64,000 nucleotides of DNA. It comes from Methylibium sp. Root1272 (GTDB lineage Bacteria; Pseudomonadota; Gammaproteobacteria; Burkholderiales; Burkholderiaceae_C). Of this stretch, positions 15,098 through 23,118 are shown one piece after another (position 1 is the stretch's first letter; every line of letters begins with the position of its first letter). The stretch is taken from positions 211,625 through 275,624 of the forward strand of contig NZ_LMDY01000016.1 in NCBI RefSeq assembly GCF_001425905.1, read 5' to 3'. The translations under genes were made by a program, and so were the position numbers. The notes beneath the pieces are model-generated. The model was not told the DNA's origin. It saw nothing but the letters and a program-made list of their open reading frames with translations, and searched no databases.

Positions 15098-16078
15098 GTG
15101 AGCCGCAGCGACGATCCGGGGCAAACCCTCGCCCCCGCCGCCCTGCCGGCCGGCGACTGGCTGGCGCCTGCGGACGGGCATCGGGTCTGGTGGTGCGAAG
15201 GCGGTGACCCGGCGGGCCTGCCGGTGCTGATCGTGCACGGCGGCCCGGGGGGCGCCAGCCGCCTCGAGCCGGCGCGCTGGTTCGACGGCCTGCCAGTGCG
15301 CTGGATCGCGATCGACCAGCGCGGCTGCGGCCGCAGCGAGCCGCTCGGCCAGACCGCCGGCAACGACCTGGGCGCGCTGCTCGACGACATGGAGCGCCTG
15401 CGCGCCCGCCTCGGCCTGTCGGGCTGGGCGGTGGCGGGCGGCTCCTGGGGCGCCTGCGTGGCGCTGGCCTACGCCGCGCGGCAGCCGCAGGCGCTGCGTG
15501 GCTTGCTGCTGCGCAGCCCCTTCCTCGGCACGCCGGCCGAGACGCGACGCTACATCGCCGGTTGGCTGCCCTGGCTGGGCGGCGCAGGCCGGGACTGGCT
15601 GGGCGAGGCCGCCGCGGAGGCCGTGGCCGCGTTGTATCAGGCAGAACCGGGGTTGCTCCACATTGGCGCAATGCAGGCCGACGAGCGGATCGCCCGTGCC
15701 TGGTCGGCGTTCGACGATGCGCAATCGGCGCCGGGTGGGGTCGCGGCGAGCGGCGCATGCTGCGATCCCGCCGCCTTGCCGGCCGCGACGCCGCAGCTGA
15801 TGGCTTCGTGGCGCGTCCACGCCCACTACGCCGCCGCGTCCTGGGGGGTGGCGGGCGCCGGTGCGGCGGGTGTGCCGGCGCTGAACACCGGTGTGCCGGT
15901 CAGCCTGGTCTGGGGCGCGGCCGACGCGACCTGTGATCCGGCCGTGGCCCGGGCGCTGGCGGCGGCGCTGCCGGAGGCCCTGTCGAACGAGGTGCCGGAG
16001 GCCGGTCACCGCATGAGCGATCCCCGGTTGGCGCCCGCCTTGCGTGCTGCCGCGCGCGACTGGGCGCTGCGGTGCTGA
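15098..16078 (+). CDS. Prolyl aminopeptidase-like alpha/beta hydrolase
   Basis: Serine hydrolase of the proline iminopeptidase (S33) type, about 326 aa. It shows the oxyanion-hole motif HGGPGGASR, DQRGCGRSEPL, the nucleophile elbow GGSWGACVAL, a catalytic Asp in WGAADATCDP and a His in EAGHRMSD. The helical cap is present. The start is uncertain: GTG 15098 (chosen, family-like N-terminus) or ATG 15029. Neither has a clear Shine-Dalgarno. It is divergent to pqqB. Some PQQ loci carry peptidase genes for processing PqqA, so a role there is possible but unproven; ordinary peptide degradation is equally likely. Confidence 0.85.
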   Translation: MSRSDDPGQTLAPAALPAGDWLAPADGHRVWWCEGGDPAGLPVLIVHGGPGGASRLEPARWFDGLPVRWIAIDQRGCGRSEPLGQTAGNDLGALLDDMERLRARLGLSGWAVAGGSWGACVALAYAARQPQALRGLLLRSPFLGTPAETRRYIAGWLPWLGGAGRDWLGEAAAEAVAALYQAEPGLLHIGAMQADERIARAWSAFDDAQSAPGGVAASGACCDPAALPAATPQLMASWRVHAHYAAASWGVAGAGAAGVPALNTGVPVSLVWGAADATCDPAVARALAAALPEALSNEVPEAGHRMSDPRLAPALRAAARDWALRC

Positions 16079-16084
16079 GCCCAC

Positions 16085-16109
16085 CCCTCTCCCCTCAGGC
16101 GGGAGAGGG
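16085..16109. repeat. GC-rich dispersed repeat / convergent terminator
   Basis: CCCTCTCCC (16085-16093) and GGGAGAGGG (16101-16109) form a 9-bp stem with a 7-nt loop. The flanking GGGTGAGGGCC extends it to the well-known CCCTCACCCC-ACCCTCTCCC type of intergenic repeat in Proteobacteria. It lies between two convergent genes and could end both transcripts. Confidence 0.6.
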
Positions 16110-16148
16110 TCGGGGTGAGGGCCGGTCGTCAGTCGCTCAGACCGCCGG

Positions 16149-18281
16149 TCATTCCGGCTCGCGCCAGCGCAATTTGCGGTAGATGGTGTTGCGGCTGATG
16201 CCCAGGCGCTTGGAGGCCACGGAGATGTTGCCGTCGGCGGCGTCCACGGCGTGGCGGATCATCTCGCGCTCGAGCTCCTCGAGCGTCTTGCCGCTGCTGT
16301 CGATGCCCGCCGCCGGGGCACGCGCCGCACCCGACGCGGAGGCCGCGGCCGTGCCGCTGGCCGGCGTCGCGCGCAGCAGGGCTTCCTCCAGGAAATCGTC
16401 CGACAGGTGCTCGCGGGTGATCACGGTCTCGCCGGCGGCCATCACGGCGGCGGTGTGCAGCACGTTCGCCAGCTGACGCAGGTTGCCGGGCCAGTCGTAG
16501 CGCTGCAGCAGGGCCTCGACGTCCGCGGCCAGCATGAGCTGCGCGCCGGGTGCCTCGTCGGCCAGCAGCCGGCGCACCAGGGCCATCAGGTCGGAGCGCT
16601 CGCGCAGCGGCGGCAGCTTCACCGCCAGGCCGTTGAGCCGGTAGTAGAGGTCCTCGCGGATGCGGTGGGTGTCGATCAGCTCGCGCGGGTTGCGGTCGGT
16701 GGCGCCGATCAGCGCCAGATCGACGTCCTGCGGCTGCAGCGCGCCCAGCGGCGTGACCTGGCGCTCCTGCAGCACGCGCAGCAGGCGCGCCTGCAGCCCG
16801 AGCGGCAGGCCGCCGATCTCGTCGAGGAAGAGCGTGCCGCCGGAGGCCTGCACCAGCTTGCCGACCGCGCCCTTGCGCCGCGCGCCCGGGAACACCCCTT
16901 CGGCGTAGCCCAGCAGTTCGGCTTCCAACTGCGCCTCGGGTGTCGAGGCGCACTGGACCGAGATGAAGGGCCGGTGCGCCCGCCGCGATTCGCGGTGGAT
17001 GGCGCGGGCCAGCATCTCCTTGCCGCTGCCGGCTTCGCCGAGGATCAGCACCGGGATGTCGCGGTCGAGCACGCGCTTCAGCTTGGAGATCAACGACTCG
17101 ACCTGCAGGTCGCCGGTGAGCAGCCGCGCGAAGGTGACTTCGGGTTCCGGGGTGGCTTCGGCCGTTGCCCCGCCTTCGACCGCGGTGGCCGGCCGGGAGC
17201 TCCGCAACACGGTGTCGCGGGCGGTCGCGGCCGGCGGCGTCGGGCTGTCTTCTTCTTCGGCGGCGAGCGTGGCAGTGGCGCCGTCGGTCCCCGCGTCGCG
17301 CGCGCCGCCGCCCGTGCCGGTCCATTGACCGGGCCACAGCGGCCAGTTGCAGCGCGCCTGCACATGCACCGTCTGACCGTTGGGCAGCGCCATGCGCATC
17401 GGGGCCCCCATCAGCGCGCGGCCACGGTCGACGATGGCGCCGAGCGGCGTGCCCAGCAGGCTGGCCACGGTGTGCATGCGCAGCGCGGCGCCGCTCATGC
17501 CCAGCAGGTCGAGCGCGCTGCGGTTGGCGCCGAGCAGTCGGCCGTCGCGGTCGATCGCGAGGATGCCTTCGAGCAGCGTGCCGATGAACTCCATGCGCGG
17601 GTGGATGTGCAGCCGCAGCGCGTCGCTGAAGTCGTCGTTCAGCCAGTGGTTCTCGATCATGCGCGCCGACATCTTCACCAGCCCCATGGTGTGCTGGTGG
17701 TAGCCGCGCCGGTCGCCCGACACGTCGAGCACGCCGAGGATGTTGCCGCGCGGGTCGAGGATGGGCGCGGCCTGGCAGGTCAGGAAGTGGTTGGCGTGCA
17801 TGAAGTGCTCGTCGGCATGCACCAGCACCGCGGTCTCGTCGACCAGCGCGGTGCCCATGCCGTTGGTGCCCTTGGTGCACTCGGCCCAGTTCACGCCGGG
17901 CGCCAGCGCCACCTTGCCGGCCTTCTCGAGGAAGTCCTCGTCGCCGATGGAGTGGAGGATGGTGCCCTGCGCGTCGGTCAGCACGACCATGCTCTGGGTC
18001 TTCACGATCTGGTCGAACAGCAGTTCCATCACCGGCGCCGCGTGGGCGAACAGGCGGCGGTTGCGCTCGCGGGTGATGGTGAAATCGGCGCGCCCGAGCG
18101 GGGTGTAGTCGGGCGCGCCGATGCGGCTCAGGCCCAGCGCGGCACAGCGCTCGTGGGACTCGTTGATCGACAGCACGTGCTCGCCGTCGAGGGGCAGGGC
18201 GCTGGCGATCGGCCGCTGGGCCGCCTCTTCGCGGCGGCGGCGGCTGGTGGTCGGGTTGGGATGCACGCTGGGGATCGACAT
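16149..18281 (-). CDS. AcoR-type transcriptional activator
   Basis: Regulator of 710 aa divergent to the aor operon and its likely controller. An N-terminal GAF-like sensor (about residues 60-240, with NWAECTKGTNGMGTAL and ILGVLDVSGD) is followed by a PAS-like domain (about 250-330). After a low-complexity linker comes an AAA+ domain with Walker A GEAGSGKE and Walker B GGTLFLDEIGGLP. The C-terminal Fis-type helix-turn-helix reads DGNISVASKRLGISRNTIYRK. The sigma54-contacting loop, normally GAFTGA, reads GVFPGA (residues 462-467). This may prevent sigma54 activation, so the protein could act differently from classical enhancer-binding proteins. Its effector may be an aldehyde or acid, by analogy with AcoR. 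Confidence 0.88.
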   Translation of the reverse strand: MSIPSVHPNPTTSRRRREEAAQRPIASALPLDGEHVLSINESHERCAALGLSRIGAPDYTPLGRADFTITRERNRRLFAHAAPVMELLFDQIVKTQSMVVLTDAQGTILHSIGDEDFLEKAGKVALAPGVNWAECTKGTNGMGTALVDETAVLVHADEHFMHANHFLTCQAAPILDPRGNILGVLDVSGDRRGYHQHTMGLVKMSARMIENHWLNDDFSDALRLHIHPRMEFIGTLLEGILAIDRDGRLLGANRSALDLLGMSGAALRMHTVASLLGTPLGAIVDRGRALMGAPMRMALPNGQTVHVQARCNWPLWPGQWTGTGGGARDAGTDGATATLAAEEEDSPTPPAATARDTVLRSSRPATAVEGGATAEATPEPEVTFARLLTGDLQVESLISKLKRVLDRDIPVLILGEAGSGKEMLARAIHRESRRAHRPFISVQCASTPEAQLEAELLGYAEGVFPGARRKGAVGKLVQASGGTLFLDEIGGLPLGLQARLLRVLQERQVTPLGALQPQDVDLALIGATDRNPRELIDTHRIREDLYYRLNGLAVKLPPLRERSDLMALVRRLLADEAPGAQLMLAADVEALLQRYDWPGNLRQLANVLHTAAVMAAGETVITREHLSDDFLEEALLRATPASGTAAASASGAARAPAAGIDSSGKTLEELEREMIRHAVDAADGNISVASKRLGISRNTIYRKLRWREPE

Positions 18282-18694
18282 CGAAGCCTTCCTTTCATGC
18301 CGCCATCGGCGGCCAGTGTCTCGTGCGAGAGGGGACCCCTCGCCCGGCGAACGGATCAGCGCCAGATCGGGTGTGGACCTTCACATTCATTGTCAGCCTG
18401 CCGATCCTAGGAGATATGGAAATCTTGTTCAATTTCGACGCAGGCCTGGGCGGCGCGGTCAGAGCCTCCGGGCGTGCCCGGTGATACGCGAGGGAGCGAC
18501 CGCTGGATGCTCCCACTTTTCGGTCGGCATGCTGCATGGGAGCAATTGTTCTGCGCTGGATCAGGGTAAGCACCGGATATGAAGTGGGGTGTTCAATCCA
18601 GAACATAGGCAGACTTGTTCCTAGCGCAGGGGCGGATTTGCCCGCGCGTCCGGAATGCCGACCCGATCACGAACCGCCAGCGGAGACGCCAGCC
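18282..18694. promoter_or_regulatory. Divergent regulatory region acoR-like / aor
   Basis: This 413-bp gene-free region contains the palindrome GAGGGGACCCCTC (18329-18341). An inverted repeat GGGAGC-N11-GCTCCC lies near 18491-18513, followed by a further GGGAGC copy at 18538, a plausible activator-binding array. A loose -24/-12-like match, TGG (18557-18559) with GC (18570-18571), lies downstream. A 22-codon frame with a good AGGAGAT Shine-Dalgarno starts at ATG 18417 but resembles nothing known. AT content is locally high (18410-18440 and 18540-18620). Confidence 0.5.
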
Positions 18695-19171
18695 ATGCAG
18701 AAGACCCTTCACCTTGACCCCGAGAAGTGCACTGGCTGTCTGCAGTGCGAGATGGCTTGCTCGTTCGAGAACTACGGCGTCTACGCGCCGAGCAAGTCGC
18801 GCATCAAGGTGTTCGACTTCCATCACACCGGTCGCAAGGTCCCGTACACCTGCACGCAGTGCGACGAGGCCTGGTGCCTGCATGCCTGCCCGGTCGAGGC
18901 CATCACGATCGACGGTGCCACCGGCGCCAAGATCGTCAACGAGACCACCTGCGTGGGCTGCAAGGTCTGCACCATCAGCTGCCCGTTCGGCACGATCAAC
19001 TACGTGCAGGAGACCGGCAAGGTCCAGAAGTGCGACCTGTGCGGCGGCGAGCCGGCCTGTGCCGAGGCCTGCCCGACCGGCGCCATCACCTACGTCGATG
19101 CCAACTGGACCGGCCTGAACAAGATGCAGGCCTGGGCCGACAAGCTCGGCAACCAGAACGCTGCGGCTTGA
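18695..19171 (+). CDS. aorA: Aldehyde oxidoreductase Fe-S subunit AorA
   Basis: Polyferredoxin-type electron-transfer subunit of 158 aa related to DmsB/HycB. It has four Cys groups: CTGCLQCEMAC (Cys12, 15, 18, 22), CTQCDEAWCLHACP, CVGCKVCTISCPFG, and CDLCGGEPACAEACPTGA, enough for four [4Fe-4S] clusters. In the Aromatoleum-type tungsten aldehyde oxidoreductase this subunit wires the catalytic subunit to the FAD subunit. ATG 18695 is chosen by family start; the longer frame runs into the regulatory region. The gene is 10 bp before aorB. Confidence 0.9.
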   Translation: MQKTLHLDPEKCTGCLQCEMACSFENYGVYAPSKSRIKVFDFHHTGRKVPYTCTQCDEAWCLHACPVEAITIDGATGAKIVNETTCVGCKVCTISCPFGTINYVQETGKVQKCDLCGGEPACAEACPTGAITYVDANWTGLNKMQAWADKLGNQNAAA

Positions 19172-19181
19172 GGAGAACACT

Positions 19182-21029
19182 ATGTCTTGGGCTGGAAAGA
19201 TCCTTCGCGTCAACCTCACCGCCGGTACCGTTTCCTCGGAGCCGCTGAACATGGAATGGGCGCGCGCCTACCTGGGCTCGCGCGGCATGGCCACCAAGTA
19301 CCTCGTCAGCGAGATCGACCCCAAGGTCGACCCGCTGGCACCGGAGAACAAGATCATCTGGGCGACCGGCCCGCTGACCGGCACGATGGCCTCGACCGGC
19401 GGCCGCTACACCGTGGTCACCAAGGGCCCGCTGACCGGCGCGATCGCCTGCTCCAACTCGGGTGGCTACTGGGGCGCCGAGCTCAAGTTCGCCGGCTGGG
19501 ACATGGTGATCTTCGAAGGCAAGTCGGCCAAGCCGGTCTACCTGTCGATCGAGGACGACAAGGCCGAACTGCGTGATGCTTCCCACCTGTGGGGCAAGAG
19601 CGTCTGGCAGACCGAGGAGATCATCAAGAAGCAGCACCAGGACCCGCTGACCCGCGTGTCGAGCATCGGCCTGGCCGGCGAGAACGGCGTGCTGTACGCG
19701 GCGGTGGTCAACGACCTGCACCGCGCGGCCGGCCGCTCGGGCGTGGGCGCGGTGATGGGCTCGAAGAACCTGAAGGCCATCGCGGTGCGCGGCACCAAGG
19801 GCGTCGGCAACGTGGCGAACCCGAAGGAATTCATGCGGGTGACCTTCGAGAAGAAGAAGATCCTCGCCGACAACGCCGTCACCGGCCAGGGCCTGCCGAC
19901 CTACGGCACCCAGGTGCTGATGAACGTGATCAACGAGATCGGCGCCTCGCCGACGCGCAACCACCGCGACGTGCAGTTCGAGGGCGCCAAGGACATCTCC
20001 GCCGAGGCGATGGCCACGCCGCGCAAGACCGACGGCAAGAAGCCGCTGGTCACCAACCAGGCCTGCTTCGGCTGCACCATCGCCTGCGGGCGCATCCAGA
20101 AGATCGACCAGAGCCACTTCTCGGTCGAGAACAAGCCGCAGTACTGGGGCGCCTCCGGCGGCCTGGAGTACGAGGCGGCCTGGGCGCTCGGCAACGCCAA
20201 CGGCGTGAACGACCTCGACGCGCTGCAGTACGCCAACGTGCTGTGCAACGAGCAGGGCATGGACCCGATCTCCTTCGGCGCGACCATCGGCGCGGTGATG
20301 GAGCTCTACGAGATGGGTGTGCTGACCAAGGAGCAGCTCGGCACCGACGCACCGTTCGGTTCGGCGCGGGCCTTGGTGCACTTTGCCGAGATGACCGCGC
20401 AGGGCGTGGGCTTCGGCAAGGAGATCGGACTGGGCTCGGCGCGGCTGACCGCGAAGTACGGTCACCCCGACCTGAGCATGAGCGTCAAGGGCCAGGAGTT
20501 CCCGGCCTACGACAGCCGCGGCATCCAGGGCATGGGCCTGGCCTACGCGACCTCGAACCGTGGCGCCTGCCATCTGCGCGGCTACACGGTCGCCTCGGAA
20601 GTGCTGGGCATCCCGGTCAAGACCGACCCGCTGGTGGCCGAGGGCAAGCCGGAGCTGGTGAAGGCCTTCCAGGACGCGACCGCGGCCTTCGACTCGGCCG
20701 GCATCTGCATCTTCACCAGCTTCGCCTGGGGCCTGGCCGATGTGCAGCCGCAGGTCGCGGCCGCCTGCGGCGAGGAGTTCACGCTCGAGAAGCTCAACGA
20801 GATCGGCGAGCGCGTGTGGAACATGGAGCGCGACTTCAACAACAAGGCCGGCTTCACGGCGAAGGACGACACGCTGCCCAAGCGCCTGCTGACCGAGCCG
20901 GCGAAGACCGGGCCGGCCAAGGGCCTGGTCAACAAGCTGCCGGAGATGCTGCCGCTGTACTACGAGGTGCGCGGCTGGGACGCCGGTGGCCAGCTCAAGC
21001 CCGAGACGCGCGCCCGCCTGGGCCTGTAA
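19182..21029 (+). CDS. aorB: Tungsten aldehyde:acceptor oxidoreductase AorB
   Basis: Catalytic subunit (615 aa) that oxidises aldehydes to acids at a tungsten (or molybdenum) bis-metallopterin centre, normally in the cytoplasm of anaerobic or facultative bacteria. The AOR N-domain (GKILRVNLTAGTVSSEPL, GSRGMATKYL) and the pterin-binding regions are intact. The [4Fe-4S] ligands are ACFGCTIACG (Cys295, 298, 302) and a distal Cys509 in GICIFTS. AGGAG precedes ATG 19182. Length matches the family (about 605-620 aa). It follows aorA directly, as in the Aromatoleum/Thauera operons. It suggests the host can synthesise the W-cofactor and live with low oxygen. Confidence 0.95.
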   Translation: MSWAGKILRVNLTAGTVSSEPLNMEWARAYLGSRGMATKYLVSEIDPKVDPLAPENKIIWATGPLTGTMASTGGRYTVVTKGPLTGAIACSNSGGYWGAELKFAGWDMVIFEGKSAKPVYLSIEDDKAELRDASHLWGKSVWQTEEIIKKQHQDPLTRVSSIGLAGENGVLYAAVVNDLHRAAGRSGVGAVMGSKNLKAIAVRGTKGVGNVANPKEFMRVTFEKKKILADNAVTGQGLPTYGTQVLMNVINEIGASPTRNHRDVQFEGAKDISAEAMATPRKTDGKKPLVTNQACFGCTIACGRIQKIDQSHFSVENKPQYWGASGGLEYEAAWALGNANGVNDLDALQYANVLCNEQGMDPISFGATIGAVMELYEMGVLTKEQLGTDAPFGSARALVHFAEMTAQGVGFGKEIGLGSARLTAKYGHPDLSMSVKGQEFPAYDSRGIQGMGLAYATSNRGACHLRGYTVASEVLGIPVKTDPLVAEGKPELVKAFQDATAAFDSAGICIFTSFAWGLADVQPQVAAACGEEFTLEKLNEIGERVWNMERDFNNKAGFTAKDDTLPKRLLTEPAKTGPAKGLVNKLPEMLPLYYEVRGWDAGGQLKPETRARLGL

Positions 21030-21072
21030 GCCGCGGCCGGGCGCCGCGGGCGCCGATGAAGAGAGAGAACGC

Positions 21073-22491
21073 ATGAGACACCTGATCCTCGGCGCCGGCC
21101 CCGCCGGCGTCATCGCGGCCGAGACGATCCGCAAGCACGCGCCCTACGACAGCATCACCCTCGTCGGTGACGAGCCGGAGCCGCCGTACTCGCGCATGGC
21201 GATTCCCTACCTGCTGATCGGCAAGGTGGGTGAGGACGGGACCTACCTGCGGCGCGACGCGGACCAGTTCCGCAAGCTCAATATCACGGTGCTGCGCCAG
21301 CGCGCGACCCACGTCGATGCCGCGCGGCGCACCGTGACGCTCGACAACGGCAGCATCCTCGGCTTCGACAAGCTGCTCATCGCCACCGGCTCGAAGCCGG
21401 TGCGCCCGCCGATTCCCGGCATGGACCTGCCGGGCGTGCAGCCGTGCTGGACGCTGGAGAACGCGCGCCACATCGCCGAACTGGCGCAGCCGGGCGCCAA
21501 GGTGCTGCAGATGGGCGCCGGCTTCATCGGCTGCATCATCATGGAAGCGCTGGCGTTGCGCGGCGTGGAGCTGACGGTCGTGGAGATGGGCGACCGCATG
21601 GTGCCTCGCATGATGGGGCCGGCCGCCGGCAACATGATCAAGGCCTGGTGCGAGAAGAAGGGCGTGCGCGTCTTCACCGGCACCCGCGTCGAGGCGATCG
21701 AGGCGGCGCCGTCGACCGTGGCCGAGCCGGCCGCGGCGGCACCGGCCTCGGCCGAGGGGGGATTCATCGCCCGCGCGGCGGCGATGCTCGGCCTCGGCAG
21801 CAAGAGCCCGGCTCCGCCCGCGCCCGAGTGGCGCGAAACGGCCCCGGCGCCGCGCGGCAGCGCGATGCGGGTGCGCCTGTCGAACGGGCAGACGGTCGAG
21901 GCCGACCTGGTGATCAGCGCCACCGGGGTGAAGCCCAATGTCGCCTTCCTGAAGGACTCCGGCATCGAGTGCGGCCAGGGCGTGCTGGCCGACGAGCGCC
22001 TGCAGACCAACGTGCCGGGCATCTACACCGCCGGCGACTGCGCCGAGGCCTTCGACCTAGCGACGAAGGCGCGCGTCATCAGCGCGATCCAGCCCAACGC
22101 CGCCGACCAGGCCTACGTGGCCGCGATGAACATGCTCGAACGCGGCGCGGTGCTCAAGCGCGTGCCGCAGATCAACGTGCTCGACACGCTGGGCCTGATC
22201 TCGGCCAGCTTCGGCGACTGGCAGGGCGTGCCCGGCGGGCAGCAGATCGAACTCACCGACCTCGAGGGCTTCAAGCTGCTCAGCCTGCAGTTCGACGCGG
22301 ACCGGCTGGTCGGCTGCAACAGCATCGGCTGGACCGAGCACGTCGGCGTGATGCGCGGGCTGGTGGAGGGCCGTGTGAGGCTCGGCGACTGGAAGGAGCG
22401 GCTGATCGCCGACCCGACGCGCCTGACCGAGGCCTACATCGCGCAGGGGCAGGCGCAGGAGCGCTGGGCCCAGGCCGGCGCCCACGTGTGA
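21073..22491 (+). CDS. aorC: FAD/NADH oxidoreductase subunit AorC
   Basis: Flavoprotein of 472 aa that couples the aldehyde oxidoreductase to NAD+. It shows the FAD-binding GAGPAGVIAAE, the LIATGSKPVRPP signature, a second dinucleotide fold (LQMGAGFIGCIIMEALA) and the C-terminal FAD motif GIYTAGDCAEAFD. It belongs to the pyridine nucleotide-disulphide oxidoreductase family, without redox-active disulphide Cys. Between the NADH domain and its last strand is an unusual insertion (about residues 216-270) rich in Ala, Pro and Ser, with GGFIARAAAMLGLGSK in it. ATG 21073 follows GAGAGA; the longer frame overlaps aorB. Confidence 0.9.
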   Translation: MRHLILGAGPAGVIAAETIRKHAPYDSITLVGDEPEPPYSRMAIPYLLIGKVGEDGTYLRRDADQFRKLNITVLRQRATHVDAARRTVTLDNGSILGFDKLLIATGSKPVRPPIPGMDLPGVQPCWTLENARHIAELAQPGAKVLQMGAGFIGCIIMEALALRGVELTVVEMGDRMVPRMMGPAAGNMIKAWCEKKGVRVFTGTRVEAIEAAPSTVAEPAAAAPASAEGGFIARAAAMLGLGSKSPAPPAPEWRETAPAPRGSAMRVRLSNGQTVEADLVISATGVKPNVAFLKDSGIECGQGVLADERLQTNVPGIYTAGDCAEAFDLATKARVISAIQPNAADQAYVAAMNMLERGAVLKRVPQINVLDTLGLISASFGDWQGVPGGQQIELTDLEGFKLLSLQFDADRLVGCNSIGWTEHVGVMRGLVEGRVRLGDWKERLIADPTRLTEAYIAQGQAQERWAQAGAHV

Positions 22492-22516
22492 GCCGGTTCC
22501 GGGCGATGATCGCCGC

Positions 22517-22771
22517 ATGAAGATCAGCTTCAAGCTCTACGCCACGCTCACCGACTACCTGCCCGCCGAGGCCCGCAGCGGCAACCGGGTCGAGCTCGAC
22601 ATCGCACCGTCGGCCACCATCGCGGACGTGATCGCGCCCTATGGCCTGCCGATGAAGCTGGTGCATCTGGTGCTCGTCAACGGCCACTACGTGGCGCCCG
22701 AGGATCGCGCCGCGCGCACCTTCCAGGAGGGCGACGTCCTGGCGATCTGGCCGCCGATCGCCGGAGGGTGA
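22517..22771 (+). CDS. aorD: MoaD/ThiS-like protein AorD
   Basis: Ubiquitin-fold sulphur-carrier type protein of 84 aa ending in the conserved double glycine (WPPIAGG). This is the end that MoeB-type enzymes adenylate and thiocarboxylate for pterin dithiolene sulphur transfer. The sequence KISFKLYATLTDYLPAE and VNGHYVAPEDRAARTFQEGD fits MoaD. Its place right after the AOR genes indicates a dedicated role in tungstopterin assembly for AorB. The stop overlaps the next start. Confidence 0.85.
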   Translation: MKISFKLYATLTDYLPAEARSGNRVELDIAPSATIADVIAPYGLPMKLVHLVLVNGHYVAPEDRAARTFQEGDVLAIWPPIAGG

Positions 22772-23073
22772 TGCAGGCGCGCTATCCGCCGCGCTTCGAG
22801 CGCGAGATGGGCTGCACCGAGGCCGAATGGCTCGGCTGGCTGCCCGGCGCCTGTGGCGCGCGGTCGGTCGATCTGGCGGGTGACGCCACGGCGCAGGTGA
22901 GCCTCGGCGAGGGCGTGCTCGACCTGAACTGGTCGCCGCTGCCGGACCGGCAGATCGCACTGATGCGCCTGCCGCGGCTTGCGGTGAATTTCAGCTTCAC
23001 GGCCGTCGACGAGGCGGACCGGGAGCGCTTCATGCGCTACTTCGACCTCTTCATGCAGCGCGGCGGCGGCTGA
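22771..23073 (+). CDS. aorE: Small AOR-operon protein AorE
   Basis: Protein of about 100 aa found as the last gene of aor operons; its function is not established. The sequence (MQARYPPRFEREMGCTEAEW, then LPGACGARSVDL) reads like a small alpha/beta cytosolic protein with two Cys and no metal motif beyond them. ATG 22771 overlaps the aorD stop (TGATG); GTG 22768 is the alternative. GGAGG lies immediately before. The tight coupling with the MoaD-like gene suggests a part in cofactor maturation, which is inference. The naming follows gene order only. Confidence 0.65.
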   Translation: MQARYPPRFEREMGCTEAEWLGWLPGACGARSVDLAGDATAQVSLGEGVLDLNWSPLPDRQIALMRLPRLAVNFSFTAVDEADRERFMRYFDLFMQRGGG

Positions 23074-23118
23074 AGAGCGCCGAGGGGCCGTCGACCACGA
23101 CGGCCCGCTCCGCCTGCC

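Noticed and set aside
18417-18485. 22-codon frame with good RBS as pqqA or leader peptide
   Set aside because: It has no Glu-x3-Tyr core and no attenuator downstream, so pqqA is excluded. I leave it as part of the regulatory region.
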